A stretch of 24,485 nt of DNA from Pseudopedobacter saltans (GTDB lineage Bacteria > Bacteroidota > Bacteroidia > Chitinophagales > Chitinophagaceae). The notes beneath the pieces were generated by a model. It saw only the letters and a list, made by a program, of their open reading frames with translations, did not search any database and had not been told where the DNA came from. The translations under genes and the position numbers were made by a program. Where the stretch lies: positions 1 through 24,485 of the forward strand of contig QFOI01000009.1 of NCBI GenBank assembly GCA_003241175.1, given 5' to 3'. This document shows, one piece after another, positions 1 to 7,915 of this stretch (position 1 is its first letter; every line of letters begins with the position of its first letter).

Positions 1-1149
1 TCGAATTTTGCTTTCTTCGACAAGAAGCATTTTTTTCTTTTTTGCTACTCCCATATTGCGCAATTTCAATGCAATAAGTAAAAAACCTAAAGCCATGAAG
101 AACAACAACAATATCGCCACTGTTGGATTTATATCGAGATTAACCAAGAATATAGTCGTAACAACGAGGGTAATATTGACAGCAATTAATGAGAAGCATA
201 TTTGTCTAGAGTTAAGACCCGCATCTAAAAGTAAGTGATGGATATGCCTTCTGTCTGGTTTGAATGGAGATCCGCCATGTATGATCCTGGTTGCAAAGAC
301 ACGGAATGTGTCAAATACAGGAACAATTACAATTGACATTGCTAAAGCCAAATGACCTTTTCCTGCATAATAAGACAAAGGAGATCCATTTCGATGGAAT
401 TCTTCTGTTTCAACCATGCAAATGCATAAAAAGGCAATAAAAAAACCTACTACAAGAGAACCTGTATCTCCCATGAAAATCCTTGCCTGGTAAAAGTTGA
501 AACGTAAAAAACCTAAAATAGCTCCAGCTAAGCAAAAAGCGCACATCGCAAAACCAACATCTCCCATATACGCAAAATAACATCCTAATGCCATCAATTC
601 AACAAAGGACAAGCTGCCACAAAGCCCATCAACACCATCAATTAGGTTATATGCATTAGTAATAAAAACAATTCCAAAGGAAGATAGCAAAACGCTGAGC
701 CAAATGGGTATAGCATGTATCCCCATAAAACCATGAAGATTACCAATACGAACATCCGCAAAATAAGCTACCAATAATGCTGCAATAAACTGTGCTGCAA
801 ATTTTTGCTTTGGAGTAATAGCAACAACATCATCTTTAAGACCTGTAACAAATAGAAGAAAAGCACCGGCAAAGACAAAATTCCAGTTGGCAAAATATTT
901 TTCTACATCAAAAACGGCTGTTACAAATGCTACTGATGAAAAAATAGCCAGACCTCCAAAGGAAGGGATGAGCTTTTTGTGCCTTTTTCGCTGATCGGGT
1001 CGATCTACTAGTCGCTTTCTTAAAGCAACTAATAAAATACCAGGAATTGAAAGCAACACTATTGTCATCGGCACTAGGAATATTGCCAAATACGTCAATA
1101 AGTTTGAATCAAAATGGTCGAATATATTTAGCAGTGTATATCTAAACAC
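1..1149 (-). CDS. WecA/TagO-type undecaprenyl-phosphate sugar-1-phosphate transferase (partial, C-terminus off the left edge)
   Basis: A polytopic inner-membrane enzyme of the MraY/WecA superfamily, which transfers a UDP-sugar 1-phosphate (GlcNAc in characterised members) to undecaprenyl phosphate to start O-antigen, teichoic acid or exopolysaccharide synthesis. Visible family landmarks are the DRPDQRKRHKK...PSFGGLAIF segment near the N-terminus, the Asp pair D106-D107 (LKDD), NLIDGVDGL at 168-176, FMGDTGSL, and the cytoplasmic HIHH motif at 302-305. These fit the WecA/TagO branch better than MraY. There are 383 codons with no stop before the edge. I chose the GTG at 1149 because the frame is closed by TAG just upstream, and starting at the first ATG (1068) would cut into the first membrane helix. 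A lysine-rich C-terminal tail follows the last helix. No clear Shine-Dalgarno sequence is present. The sugar specificity is inferred. Confidence 0.93.
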   Translation of the reverse strand, partial: MFRYTLLNIFDHFDSNLLTYLAIFLVPMTIVLLSIPGILLVALRKRLVDRPDQRKRHKKLIPSFGGLAIFSSVAFVTAVFDVEKYFANWNFVFAGAFLLFVTGLKDDVVAITPKQKFAAQFIAALLVAYFADVRIGNLHGFMGIHAIPIWLSVLLSSFGIVFITNAYNLIDGVDGLCGSLSFVELMALGCYFAYMGDVGFAMCAFCLAGAILGFLRFNFYQARIFMGDTGSLVVGFFIAFLCICMVETEEFHRNGSPLSYYAGKGHLALAMSIVIVPVFDTFRVFATRIIHGGSPFKPDRRHIHHLLLDAGLNSRQICFSLIAVNITLVVTTIFLVNLDINPTVAILLLFFMALGFLLIALKLRNMGVAKKKKMLLVEESKIR

Positions 1150-1268
1150 AGTCTATTTTTAATGTTTTTAGGATTGTGATCAATTCTTAATTTAGGTGCT
1201 ATCACTTTTTAGGTTACATCTGAGTGAAGGGCGAGATAAAAGAATTCCAATCACACATTATAATAACT

Positions 1269-1280
1269 GCAAACGTTTGC
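1269..1280. promoter_or_regulatory. Perfect 12-bp palindrome GCAAACGTTTGC, operator-like
   Basis: A perfect palindrome centred on CG, in the 232-bp intergenic region between the divergent wecA-like and metG genes. The half-site GCAAAC and central CG resemble operators of LacI/GalR-family repressors (E. coli PurR boxes have this core). Outer bases ATTCCA (from about 1243) and TGGAAT (1289-1294) give a loose extra symmetry. No repressor gene lies in the window. The rest of 1150-1381 is AT-rich, and beyond the metG -7 element I see nothing else in it. Confidence 0.4.
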
Positions 1281-1354
1281 TTTTATTGTGGAATACTTAA
1301 AAAAAATACAAAATTCATGACAAATGTTAGATCAAGACTTAATTTTTGATTTCC

Positions 1355-1362
1355 TAACTTTG
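1355..1362 (+). promoter_or_regulatory. Bacteroidota-type -7 element (TAACTTTG) for metG
   Basis: Matches the TAnnTTTG consensus recognised by the primary sigma factor of Bacteroidota. It ends 19 nt before the metG ATG, giving a short leader. I find no convincing TTG -33 element at the expected distance, so this is a half-supported promoter. Confidence 0.5.
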
Positions 1363-1381
1363 CATTTCTCAATAATAATCA

Positions 1382-3532
1382 ATGGATAATAATTCTCCGA
1401 AACGTTATTTGATTACTGCGGCATTACCATATGCCAATGGGTTAAAGCATATTGGTCATTTGGCCGGGGCATACTTGCCTGCGGATATATACGTAAGATA
1501 CCTAAGAGCTAGAAAAAGAGAGGTTGTTTTTGTTTGCGGAAGTGACGAGCATGGCACCGCTATCCCTATCCAGGCAAAAAAAGAAAATACCACCGCAAGA
1601 GCTATCATTGACAAATATCATCCCATCATCAAACAGAATTTTGAAGATTTGGGAATCTCATTTGACATTTATCATAGAACTTCCGAACCCATACACCATG
1701 AGACAGCGCAAGAGTTTTTCAAGAAATTGAATGATAATGGAGAATTGGAAGAGAAGGAGAGTGAACAATATTATGATGAGGAGGCACAAACTTTCTTAGC
1801 CGATCGTTACATAAAAGGGACTTGCCCCAATTGTGGCAATCCTGATGCCTATGGAGACCAATGTGAGAAATGCGGTACCTCATTAAGTCCGGAGCAATTG
1901 ATCAATCCCATAAGCACCATTAGTGGAAAGGCTCCCATAAAAAAACTTACAAAACATTGGTATCTTCCCCTAAATCGTCATGAAGATTGGTTGCGTCAAT
2001 GGATATTGGAAGACCATAAGGATGATTGGAAGACAAGTGTATTGGGACAGTGCAAAAGTTGGTTAGACGGAGGTTTGCAACCTCGTGCTGTTACACGTGA
2101 CTTGGATTGGGGTATTAAAGTACCTGCAAAAGATGCTGAAGGTAAGGTGCTTTACGTATGGTTTGATGCACCTATTGGCTATATAAGTGCGACCAAGCAA
2201 TGGGCTTTGGACAATAATGCAGACTGGAGACCTTATTGGAATGACGAGAATACCAAATTGGTACATTTTATCGGGAAAGACAATATCGTTTTCCATTGTT
2301 TGATTTTTCCGGTAATGCTGAAGTTGCATGGAAATATTTTACCTGAAAATGTTCCGGCTAATGAATTTGTCAATCTCGAAGGGGACAAAATGAGCACCAG
2401 TCGCAACTGGAAACTGGAAATGCAGGATTATATTGACGACTTTATCAAAAAGGAAAATGGTGGGCCTCAGATGGCGGATGTATTGCGCTATTATTTGACT
2501 ACTATTTTACCTGAATCTAAGGACAGTGAATTTACATGGAAAGGTTTCCAAGATGCTAACAATAGCGAATTGGTCAGCATTTTCGGAAATTTTGTTAACC
2601 GTGCTTTTGTATTGATGCACAAGCTTTGTGGTGGAAAAGTACCACCATTGCATGCGATTAATATCGACGAAACTGACGAAACGTTGATTGCTGATATTGA
2701 AAAAGCAAAACTTAACGTTGAAAAATCCATAGAACAATATCGTTTCCGTGAAGCATTGTTTGAGGTGATTGACCTGGCACGTAAGGGAAATAAATACATG
2801 CAGGACAAGCAACCTTGGATTATTGCCAAGGAATTGGCAAACGACCCTGAAAAACAAAAATTGATCGACAACTGTTTGCATCTGTGTTTGCAGTTGACAG
2901 CTAATCTCGCAATCATGATCCATCCATTTTTGCCAAACACGGCGGATAAGATGTGTCACATGATGAAAGTTGTTCCTAAGATTTTGGAATGGAAAAATGC
3001 AGGTCGTATCAAACTTTTGCGTGTTGGCTATTCCCTTCGAGCTCCAGAATTGCTTTTCAGAAAAATTGAAAACGAAGAAATAGACGCACAGATCGAAAAG
3101 CTGAAACAAGGTTCGCAGGAAAAACTCAATCAGGCAAAAGCGGTACAAGAAGAGCAAAAAGTTGCTGCTAAAAAAGAATCTGCAGCAGCAATAGAATCCA
3201 CTCCGGCGACAATACAATTCGATGATTTTGCCAAAATAGATCTTCGAGTTGGAACAATCAGGACTGCGGAAAAAGTGGAAAAAGCAGACAAACTATTGAA
3301 GCTTTCTGTCGAAATGGGTGATGAGACGCGCACAATTGTTTCTGGTATTGCGTTACATTTCAAACCAGAAGATATAATAGGAAAACAAGTTGTTGTCGTG
3401 GCCAATCTTGCACCACGTAAAATGCGTGGTATTGAAAGCAATGGTATGATACTGATGGCAGAAAATACGGAGGGGCAGTTGTTTTTCGTTAATCCGGACG
3501 GAGTAGTTCCGAATGGCTCAGGCGTTAGGTAA
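1382..3532 (+). CDS. metG: Methionyl-tRNA synthetase with C-terminal tRNA-binding domain
   Basis: Cytoplasmic class I aminoacyl-tRNA synthetase that charges tRNA-Met, 716 residues, the usual length for the form carrying a fused C-terminal domain. The sequence shows the HIGH motif at 23-26, a zinc knuckle with C148, C151, C161 and C164, and the KMSKS loop as KMSTS at 336-340. A helical anticodon-binding domain follows, then a charged Ala/Lys/Glu-rich linker (about 560-605). The last ~105 residues are an OB-fold tRNA-binding (Trbp111/EMAPII-like) domain with FAKIDLRVG and KMRGIESNGM. The ATG is 19 nt behind a TAnnTTTG element. The gene is monocistronic, ending in a strong hairpin. Nothing is missing or truncated. 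Confidence 0.99.
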   Translation: MDNNSPKRYLITAALPYANGLKHIGHLAGAYLPADIYVRYLRARKREVVFVCGSDEHGTAIPIQAKKENTTARAIIDKYHPIIKQNFEDLGISFDIYHRTSEPIHHETAQEFFKKLNDNGELEEKESEQYYDEEAQTFLADRYIKGTCPNCGNPDAYGDQCEKCGTSLSPEQLINPISTISGKAPIKKLTKHWYLPLNRHEDWLRQWILEDHKDDWKTSVLGQCKSWLDGGLQPRAVTRDLDWGIKVPAKDAEGKVLYVWFDAPIGYISATKQWALDNNADWRPYWNDENTKLVHFIGKDNIVFHCLIFPVMLKLHGNILPENVPANEFVNLEGDKMSTSRNWKLEMQDYIDDFIKKENGGPQMADVLRYYLTTILPESKDSEFTWKGFQDANNSELVSIFGNFVNRAFVLMHKLCGGKVPPLHAINIDETDETLIADIEKAKLNVEKSIEQYRFREALFEVIDLARKGNKYMQDKQPWIIAKELANDPEKQKLIDNCLHLCLQLTANLAIMIHPFLPNTADKMCHMMKVVPKILEWKNAGRIKLLRVGYSLRAPELLFRKIENEEIDAQIEKLKQGSQEKLNQAKAVQEEQKVAAKKESAAAIESTPATIQFDDFAKIDLRVGTIRTAEKVEKADKLLKLSVEMGDETRTIVSGIALHFKPEDIIGKQVVVVANLAPRKMRGIESNGMILMAENTEGQLFFVNPDGVVPNGSGVR

Positions 3533-3553
3533 AACTGTATTTTTATATTGGAG

Positions 3554-3585
3554 ACACATCTTTTTAAGATGTGTTTTTTATTTTA
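3554..3585 (+). terminator. Rho-independent terminator of metG
   Basis: ACACATCTT (3554-3562), a TTT loop and AAGATGTGT (3566-3574) form a perfect 9-bp stem followed by a T-rich tract, 21 nt after the metG stop. Confidence 0.9.
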
Positions 3586-3624
3586 CATGCCATTGGTGCT
3601 TTGAGATGTTTTTATTAGTTTTAA

Positions 3625-3654
3625 AGATGGCTTCACTTCGTTCGCAATGACTTC
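3625..3654. repeat. Possible degenerate intergenic repeat (GATGGCTTCACTTCGTTCGC...ATGACTTC)
   Basis: The string resembles the short dispersed intergenic element with a core like GCTTC...TCGCAATGAC that I recall from many Bacteroidota genomes. Only one copy is in this window, so its repeat nature is inferred from that resemblance and cannot be shown here. Confidence 0.3.
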
Positions 3655-3681
3655 GATTTTTACATAATTAAAAACAATTTT

Positions 3682-4113
3682 ATGAGGCATTCTATATTAT
3701 TTGTTATTTGTACACTTATTTTTGTGGATAGTGTATTTTCCCAAAAGAAAAACGATCAGCAAGCCATATTGGATGTATTGGCTAAGCAGGAAGCGGCTTG
3801 GAATGAGGGAAATATTCCAGCTTTTATGGAAGGGTATTGGAAAAATGACAGCTTGGCTTTTGTGGGTTCGAAAGGAATCACATATGGATGGGACAACACT
3901 TTAAAAAAATATCAGAATGGCTATCCTGATACCGTGAAAATGGGAAAACTTCATTTTGATATTATCAGAATAGATGTAATGGACAAAAGTCATGCATTTG
4001 TAATTGGTGCTTGGCATTTGAAGAGATCGATAGGAGATGTGGGAGGGCATTTTACCTTGTTATTTAGAAGAATCAAAGGACAATGGGTAATCGCGGTAGA
4101 TCACACAAGTTAA
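3682..4113 (+). CDS. Secreted SnoaL-like / DUF4440 (NTF2-fold) protein
   Basis: A 143-residue protein with an N-terminal signal peptide (hydrophobic ILFVICTLIFVDSVFSQ, cleavage probably before the Lys-rich start of the mature chain at about residue 21). The mature part has the layout of the NTF2-like DUF4440/SnoaL fold: a helix with QQAILDVLAKQEAAWNEGNI, then FMEGYWKNDSLAFVGS, a YGWDNTLKKY turn, and paired strands ending in LLFRRIKGQWVIAVDHTS. Family members are mostly uncharacterised; some are ketosteroid-isomerase-like enzymes, others bind small ligands. No catalytic residue can be assigned with confidence. It stands alone between metG's terminator and the E2 gene, with no evident operon partner. 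The product is probably periplasmic. Confidence 0.85.
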   Translation: MRHSILFVICTLIFVDSVFSQKKNDQQAILDVLAKQEAAWNEGNIPAFMEGYWKNDSLAFVGSKGITYGWDNTLKKYQNGYPDTVKMGKLHFDIIRIDVMDKSHAFVIGAWHLKRSIGDVGGHFTLLFRRIKGQWVIAVDHTS

Positions 4114-4235
4114 GTTTAAAATAAAGTGAAGATAGCTCGGAACTGATTTTTTTACCGTAATTTCACGCGCAAATTATTTGTTTTCAGATAAGTATAGGCG
4201 TAATCCTGTACACACAAACCAATATTAGATTTATT

Positions 4236-5882
4236 ATGGCAGAAGTACTTTTAATGCCCCGTCTTAGCGATACGATGACTGAAGGTGTGATCGCATCTTG
4301 GCAAAAGAAGGTGGGAGACACTGTGAAGAAAGGCGATGTTTTGGCCGAAATTGAAACAGATAAAGCAACAATGGAACTGGAAAGTTACCATGATGGGGTT
4401 TTGTTATATATAGGTGTTGAACAAGGTGGAAAACTTGCTGTGAACGACCTGATGGCGATCATCGGCAAAGCGGGTGAAGACATTTCTGCACTTGTAAAAC
4501 AAAATTCTGGCGGTGGTAGTGCTCCTGCAGCAGAACCTGCAAAAGCTGAAGCTACACCTGCTCCGACACCAACACAAGCTGCGCCTGCTGCGAAATCAAC
4601 AGCAATCGATATTTCTAAAATGGACGAAGTGGTATTGATGCCTCGTTTGAGTGATACGATGACAGAAGGTGTGATAGCTGACTGGCAAAAAAATGTAGGC
4701 GACAAGGTTAAAAAAGGTGAAATCCTTGCTGATATCGAAACCGATAAGGCTACGATGGAACTTGAAAGTTATAAAGACGGAATTCTTTTGTATCAAGGTG
4801 CGAAAGCTGGCGAAAAAATTGCGGTCAATGACCTTTTGGCTATTATTGGTGCTGAAGGTACGGATGTAGATGCGATCGTTGCAGCAGCTAAGGGTGGGGG
4901 AACTGCTCCTGCGTCAAGTCCTGCAACTGAAACGGCATCACAACCTAGCGAAGCCACTCCTGCAGTAGCTGAAACTCCAGTAGCAACTAGTTCAAATGAA
5001 GGGGGTCGCATATTTGCCTCTCCTTTAGCTAAAAAAATTGCAGCTGACAAGGGTATTGATCTTGCTCAAGTACAAGGAAGTGGAGACAATGGTCGTATTG
5101 TAAGAGCAGATGTGGAAAACTTTACACCTCAACAAAAATCAGCTCCTGCGACAACTAGTACTTCAAGCGCTCCAACATTCGTCCCTGCAGTTGGACAAGA
5201 ATCGTACGAAGATGTTCCTGTTAGCCAAATGCGTAAGGTTATTGCTAAACGTTTGGCCGAAAGTAAATTTACAAGTCCGCATTTCTATGTGACAATGGCT
5301 ATCGATATGGATGCCGCTGTTGCTGCGAGACCTAAGTTGAACAGTAAGGACGGAAAGATTAAAATCAGTTTCAACGACTTAGTCGTAAAAGCTGTTGCAA
5401 TCGCATTAAGACAACATCCAGATGTTAATAGTTCATGGTTGGGAGACACAATCCGTATCAACCATCATGTGAATGTAGGTGTTGCGGTCGCCGTTCCAGA
5501 TGGATTGGTTGTGCCTGTATTGAAATTTGCAGACAATATGTCTTTGACTCAAATCTCTGCAGCAGTCAAAACATTTGCAACAAAAGCAAAAGACAAAAAA
5601 CTGACCCCTGCCGAAATGGAAGGAAGCACTTTCACAATCAGCAACCTTGGTATGTACGGTGTTGACCAATTTACGGGAATCATCAATCCGCCAAACGCTT
5701 GTATATTGGCTGTTGGCGGTATTTCTCAAGAACCAGTTGTCAAAAATGGTCAGATCGTTGTTGGTAATGTGATGAAGTTGACTTTGAGTTCCGACCATCG
5801 AGTAGTGGATGGCGCAAAAGCAGCAGAATTCCTTAAGACATTGAAAGATCTTTTAGAAGAACCATTACGTTTATTATTGTAA
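4236..5882 (+). CDS. pdhC: Dihydrolipoamide acetyltransferase, E2 of pyruvate dehydrogenase, two lipoyl domains
   Basis: Core acyltransferase of the pyruvate dehydrogenase complex, moving acetyl groups from lipoate to CoA in the cytoplasm. The 548 residues hold lipoyl domain 1 (about 1-80, lipoylated Lys probably K43 in ETDKATMELES), an Ala/Pro/Thr linker, lipoyl domain 2 (about 128-210, K171 in the same motif), and a second linker. The E1/E3-binding domain (about 258-293, RIFASPLAKKIAADKGIDL) follows, then the catalytic domain (about 316-548) with the HRVVDG active-site motif at 521-526. Both lipoyl domains share VLMPRLSDTMTEGVIA, typical of PDH E2 rather than the 2-oxoglutarate enzyme. The E1 and E3 genes are not adjacent, so the gene stands apart from the rest of the complex. 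The gene symbol follows common Bacteroidota usage (aceF in E. coli). Confidence 0.97.
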   Translation: MAEVLLMPRLSDTMTEGVIASWQKKVGDTVKKGDVLAEIETDKATMELESYHDGVLLYIGVEQGGKLAVNDLMAIIGKAGEDISALVKQNSGGGSAPAAEPAKAEATPAPTPTQAAPAAKSTAIDISKMDEVVLMPRLSDTMTEGVIADWQKNVGDKVKKGEILADIETDKATMELESYKDGILLYQGAKAGEKIAVNDLLAIIGAEGTDVDAIVAAAKGGGTAPASSPATETASQPSEATPAVAETPVATSSNEGGRIFASPLAKKIAADKGIDLAQVQGSGDNGRIVRADVENFTPQQKSAPATTSTSSAPTFVPAVGQESYEDVPVSQMRKVIAKRLAESKFTSPHFYVTMAIDMDAAVAARPKLNSKDGKIKISFNDLVVKAVAIALRQHPDVNSSWLGDTIRINHHVNVGVAVAVPDGLVVPVLKFADNMSLTQISAAVKTFATKAKDKKLTPAEMEGSTFTISNLGMYGVDQFTGIINPPNACILAVGGISQEPVVKNGQIVVGNVMKLTLSSDHRVVDGAKAAEFLKTLKDLLEEPLRLLL

Positions 5883-5907
5883 TAAATTCTAATATCCAAT
5901 ATAGTCG

Positions 5908-5943
5908 AAACCGCAACTTCTAAAAGTTGCGGTTTTTTTGTTT
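5908..5943 (+). terminator. Rho-independent terminator of pdhC
   Basis: AAACCGCAACTT (5908-5919), loop CTAA, AAGTTGCGGTTT (5924-5935), then continuing T residues. A 12-bp perfect stem, starting 26 nt after the stop. Confidence 0.95.
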
Positions 5944-5985
5944 AATATTGAGCTACCATTTTTTCACAACGAATTCAAATAAAAG

Positions 5986-6849
5986 ATGAAAATTATCCTT
6001 GCATTAGTGTTTCTTCCAATTATATCCTTTGGTCAAGATAATAATGAAAAAGATATTGCATTAGGATCTGTATTGTATGATTTCTCGTACCATTTTGATA
6101 CAACAGACTATAATAAAGTGCAACGAGACATAATGGAGTTAGACTTTTCTAAGAATCTAAGTGTTTTTTATAGCAAAGGAGCTAAAGATTTGGACTCGAC
6201 AATAAAAGTAGAGACAGAGCAATTGAATAAAAGTGGAGGCAAAGGATTTGTAGATTTTTCGCTTATCGCTAGACGTATGGCGACTAACAACGAGAGTTTT
6301 TTTACCGATATAATAAATTCAACGGTTTACGACCAGAAAAAATTTGATGATCAAAATTACCTAGTAAAAAATAAAACATCCGTAGTTAACTGGGAAATAT
6401 TGGACTCTACTAAAAAAATAAATAACTATACTTGTCAGAAAGCTATTGGTATATCCACCGGTCGTCTTTATACGGTTTGGTTTTCCACGGATTTACCTTA
6501 TAGTTTTGGACCAAGACGTTTGTTTGGACTACCTGGATTGATTTTAGAAGCTTATGATGAACAGAATAGAATTCGGTTTACATTAAAAAAGATCAACAAT
6601 AATATAGGAAACTCTACAATATCAATTCCTATATCAAACTCAATTATAACAGATTATACAAGTTACAATAAGATGGTTACAGCGTCTGAAAACATGTACA
6701 AGAATGGATTTAAAAAGGTGGAAACATCCACAATAATCGATGCAAATGGCAAAACGCAAACAATTACCAAAACAACATCGGGAGGCTCAAGTAGTAATTC
6801 TGCTAAGAGGAATCCCTACAATTACCCTTTAGATAAAAAATTAGATTAG
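5986..6849 (+). CDS. GLPGLI family protein (first paralogue)
   Basis: A 287-residue exported protein with a clear signal peptide (KIILALVFLPIISFGQ, cleaved before D/N-rich residues near 18). It belongs to the Bacteroidota-specific GLPGLI family, named for the motif seen here at 181-186. Also present are the family's Cys segment (DSTKKINNYTCQKAIG) and WFSTDLPYSFGPRRLFG just before the motif, followed by LILEAYDEQNRI. The C-terminal ~60 residues are polar and low in complexity (Ser/Thr/Asn/Lys) and look disordered. No enzymatic residues are known for the family, and its function is unestablished. It is first in a run of three co-oriented genes with a second GLPGLI protein and an outer membrane barrel protein; such genes often sit together in Bacteroidota, suggesting a periplasmic partner role (inference). 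Confidence 0.92.
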   Translation: MKIILALVFLPIISFGQDNNEKDIALGSVLYDFSYHFDTTDYNKVQRDIMELDFSKNLSVFYSKGAKDLDSTIKVETEQLNKSGGKGFVDFSLIARRMATNNESFFTDIINSTVYDQKKFDDQNYLVKNKTSVVNWEILDSTKKINNYTCQKAIGISTGRLYTVWFSTDLPYSFGPRRLFGLPGLILEAYDEQNRIRFTLKKINNNIGNSTISIPISNSIITDYTSYNKMVTASENMYKNGFKKVETSTIIDANGKTQTITKTTSGGSSSNSAKRNPYNYPLDKKLD

Positions 6850-6888
6850 CTTTTCCAACTTTTATTGAAATGCATACTCATAAGGGAA

Positions 6889-6902
6889 ACGTTTAACGTT
6901 TA
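6889..6902. repeat. Tandem heptamer ACGTTTA x2 upstream of the second GLPGLI gene
   Basis: Two exact head-to-tail copies of ACGTTTA, the first overlapping an AAACGTTT palindrome (6887-6894). They lie 62 nt before the downstream ATG, in the 115-nt gap between the two GLPGLI genes. A regulator site is possible; chance is also plausible at this base composition. Confidence 0.25.
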
Positions 6903-6964
6903 AATAACTAAATATATAGTTTTTAAATTATTTTGTTATCTTTATCGAGTATAAAAAATTAACC

Positions 6965-7885
6965 ATGCTGAAAAAATTTATTGTGTTGTCATTAGCCATT
7001 TTGCCTTTTATTAGTAAAGCTCAGATCGCATTATTTTCCAATGACAAAAATGAGAAACTCAAAGACCCCGAACCAAGTATTGGTATTGTTTATTATGACT
7101 TTAGTTACGTATCGGATACCACAAAACCAGAAAACGTGTCTAACCAAACGATGGCTTTAAGTTTTGGTAAAGATTATTCAAAATTTTACAGTAGTACATT
7201 TAAAACGGAGGATTCGCTTATCAAAGCTGATCTAACACGACAGATTACAGAACAAAATGGACTGGGAAATATTAATCTTTCTGCTCGTTCTTCCATTAAG
7301 GGAACACCCGATGTCTTCCTAATAGACTTGAAATCCGAAAAGATTTTTGAAGTGAAAAGGATCGGAATGAAATCTTATCTAGTGTCGGGAGATAACAATA
7401 CAATCAACTGGGATATTCAAGATTCAACAAAAAAGATTGGTGACTACACCTGTCAAAAAGCTGTTGGGCTATCAAAAGGACGAAACTATATAGTTTGGTT
7501 TTCGACGGACTTGCCGTACTCATACGGCCCAAGAAGACTTTTTGGATTGCCGGGTCTGATTCTAGAGGCATATGATGAAACCAATAGGATTGTTTACCAT
7601 TTCAAAAGTTTAGAAATGACTACCAGTGGGCAATTGGGACTTCCTGAGAATGGTATTCCTGCTACTGCAAAAGAATACAAAGATTTGGAAAAAGCATTTA
7701 AGGCCGATCCTAGCGGATTTTTGAAATCATCAATGCAAGGCAGTGTTTCTGGTGCTTCATTTGGTGCTCCGGCTGGAGGTAATGTCCAAATCAAATCCAT
7801 AACGATTAATAAAGGAGATGGTCCTAATGGGAAAAAGTCTAGTCCCAAGATTATTAATTTTCCTATTGATCTTACTGAAGACTAG
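6965..7885 (+). CDS. GLPGLI family protein (second paralogue)
   Basis: A 306-residue secreted paralogue of the preceding gene, with signal peptide KKFIVLSLAILPFISKAQ. The middle is very close to paralogue 1: NTINWDIQDSTKKIGDYTCQKAVG, then WFSTDLPYSYGPRRLFG and the GLPGLI motif at 194-199. N-terminal and C-terminal thirds have diverged; this copy has a Gly/Ala/Ser-rich stretch (SVSGASFGAPAGGN) near the end. The conserved single Cys of YTCQKA is retained in both copies. It lies 30 nt upstream of the barrel protein gene, so co-transcription is likely. An upstream near-consensus -7 element (TATCTTTA, 6937-6944) hints that it may also have its own promoter. Function unknown. Confidence 0.92.
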   Translation: MLKKFIVLSLAILPFISKAQIALFSNDKNEKLKDPEPSIGIVYYDFSYVSDTTKPENVSNQTMALSFGKDYSKFYSSTFKTEDSLIKADLTRQITEQNGLGNINLSARSSIKGTPDVFLIDLKSEKIFEVKRIGMKSYLVSGDNNTINWDIQDSTKKIGDYTCQKAVGLSKGRNYIVWFSTDLPYSYGPRRLFGLPGLILEAYDETNRIVYHFKSLEMTTSGQLGLPENGIPATAKEYKDLEKAFKADPSGFLKSSMQGSVSGASFGAPAGGNVQIKSITINKGDGPNGKKSSPKIINFPIDLTED

Positions 7886-7907
7886 TTTATTTCAGTAAAT
7901 GAAACTA
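7883..7907 (+). other. Weak intercistronic hairpin overlapping the GLPGLI-2 stop codon
   Basis: TAGTTTATTT (7883-7892), loop CAGT, then AAAT-G-AAACTA (7897-7907) with one bulged G. All AT apart from one pair, with no T-tract, so it is not a terminator. It might be a processing or translational-coupling structure, or may mean nothing. Confidence 0.25.
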
Positions 7908-7915
7908 TACTATAC

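Noticed and set aside
8..238. Plus-strand frame of 76 codons at the left edge
   Set aside because: It is antisense to the WecA-like gene, whose minus-strand product has family motifs throughout; the plus-strand translation is low-complexity.
1150..1381. tRNA or other RNA gene in the longest intergenic region
   Set aside because: AT-rich sequence without a cloverleaf or T-loop-like GTTCGA; only the palindrome and -7 element stand out.
2507..3217. 236-codon minus-strand frame inside metG
   Set aside because: Shadow of metG; Phe/Cys/Gln-rich translation with no motif, lying wholly under a full-length known enzyme.
5433..5798. 121-codon minus-strand frame inside pdhC
   Set aside because: Antisense to the E2 catalytic domain; His/Cys-rich, no recognisable fold.
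5986..7885. The two GLPGLI genes as one frameshifted or recently duplicated gene
   Set aside because: Each has its own signal peptide, full core and stop codon, and their ends have diverged strongly, so they are two intact paralogues.
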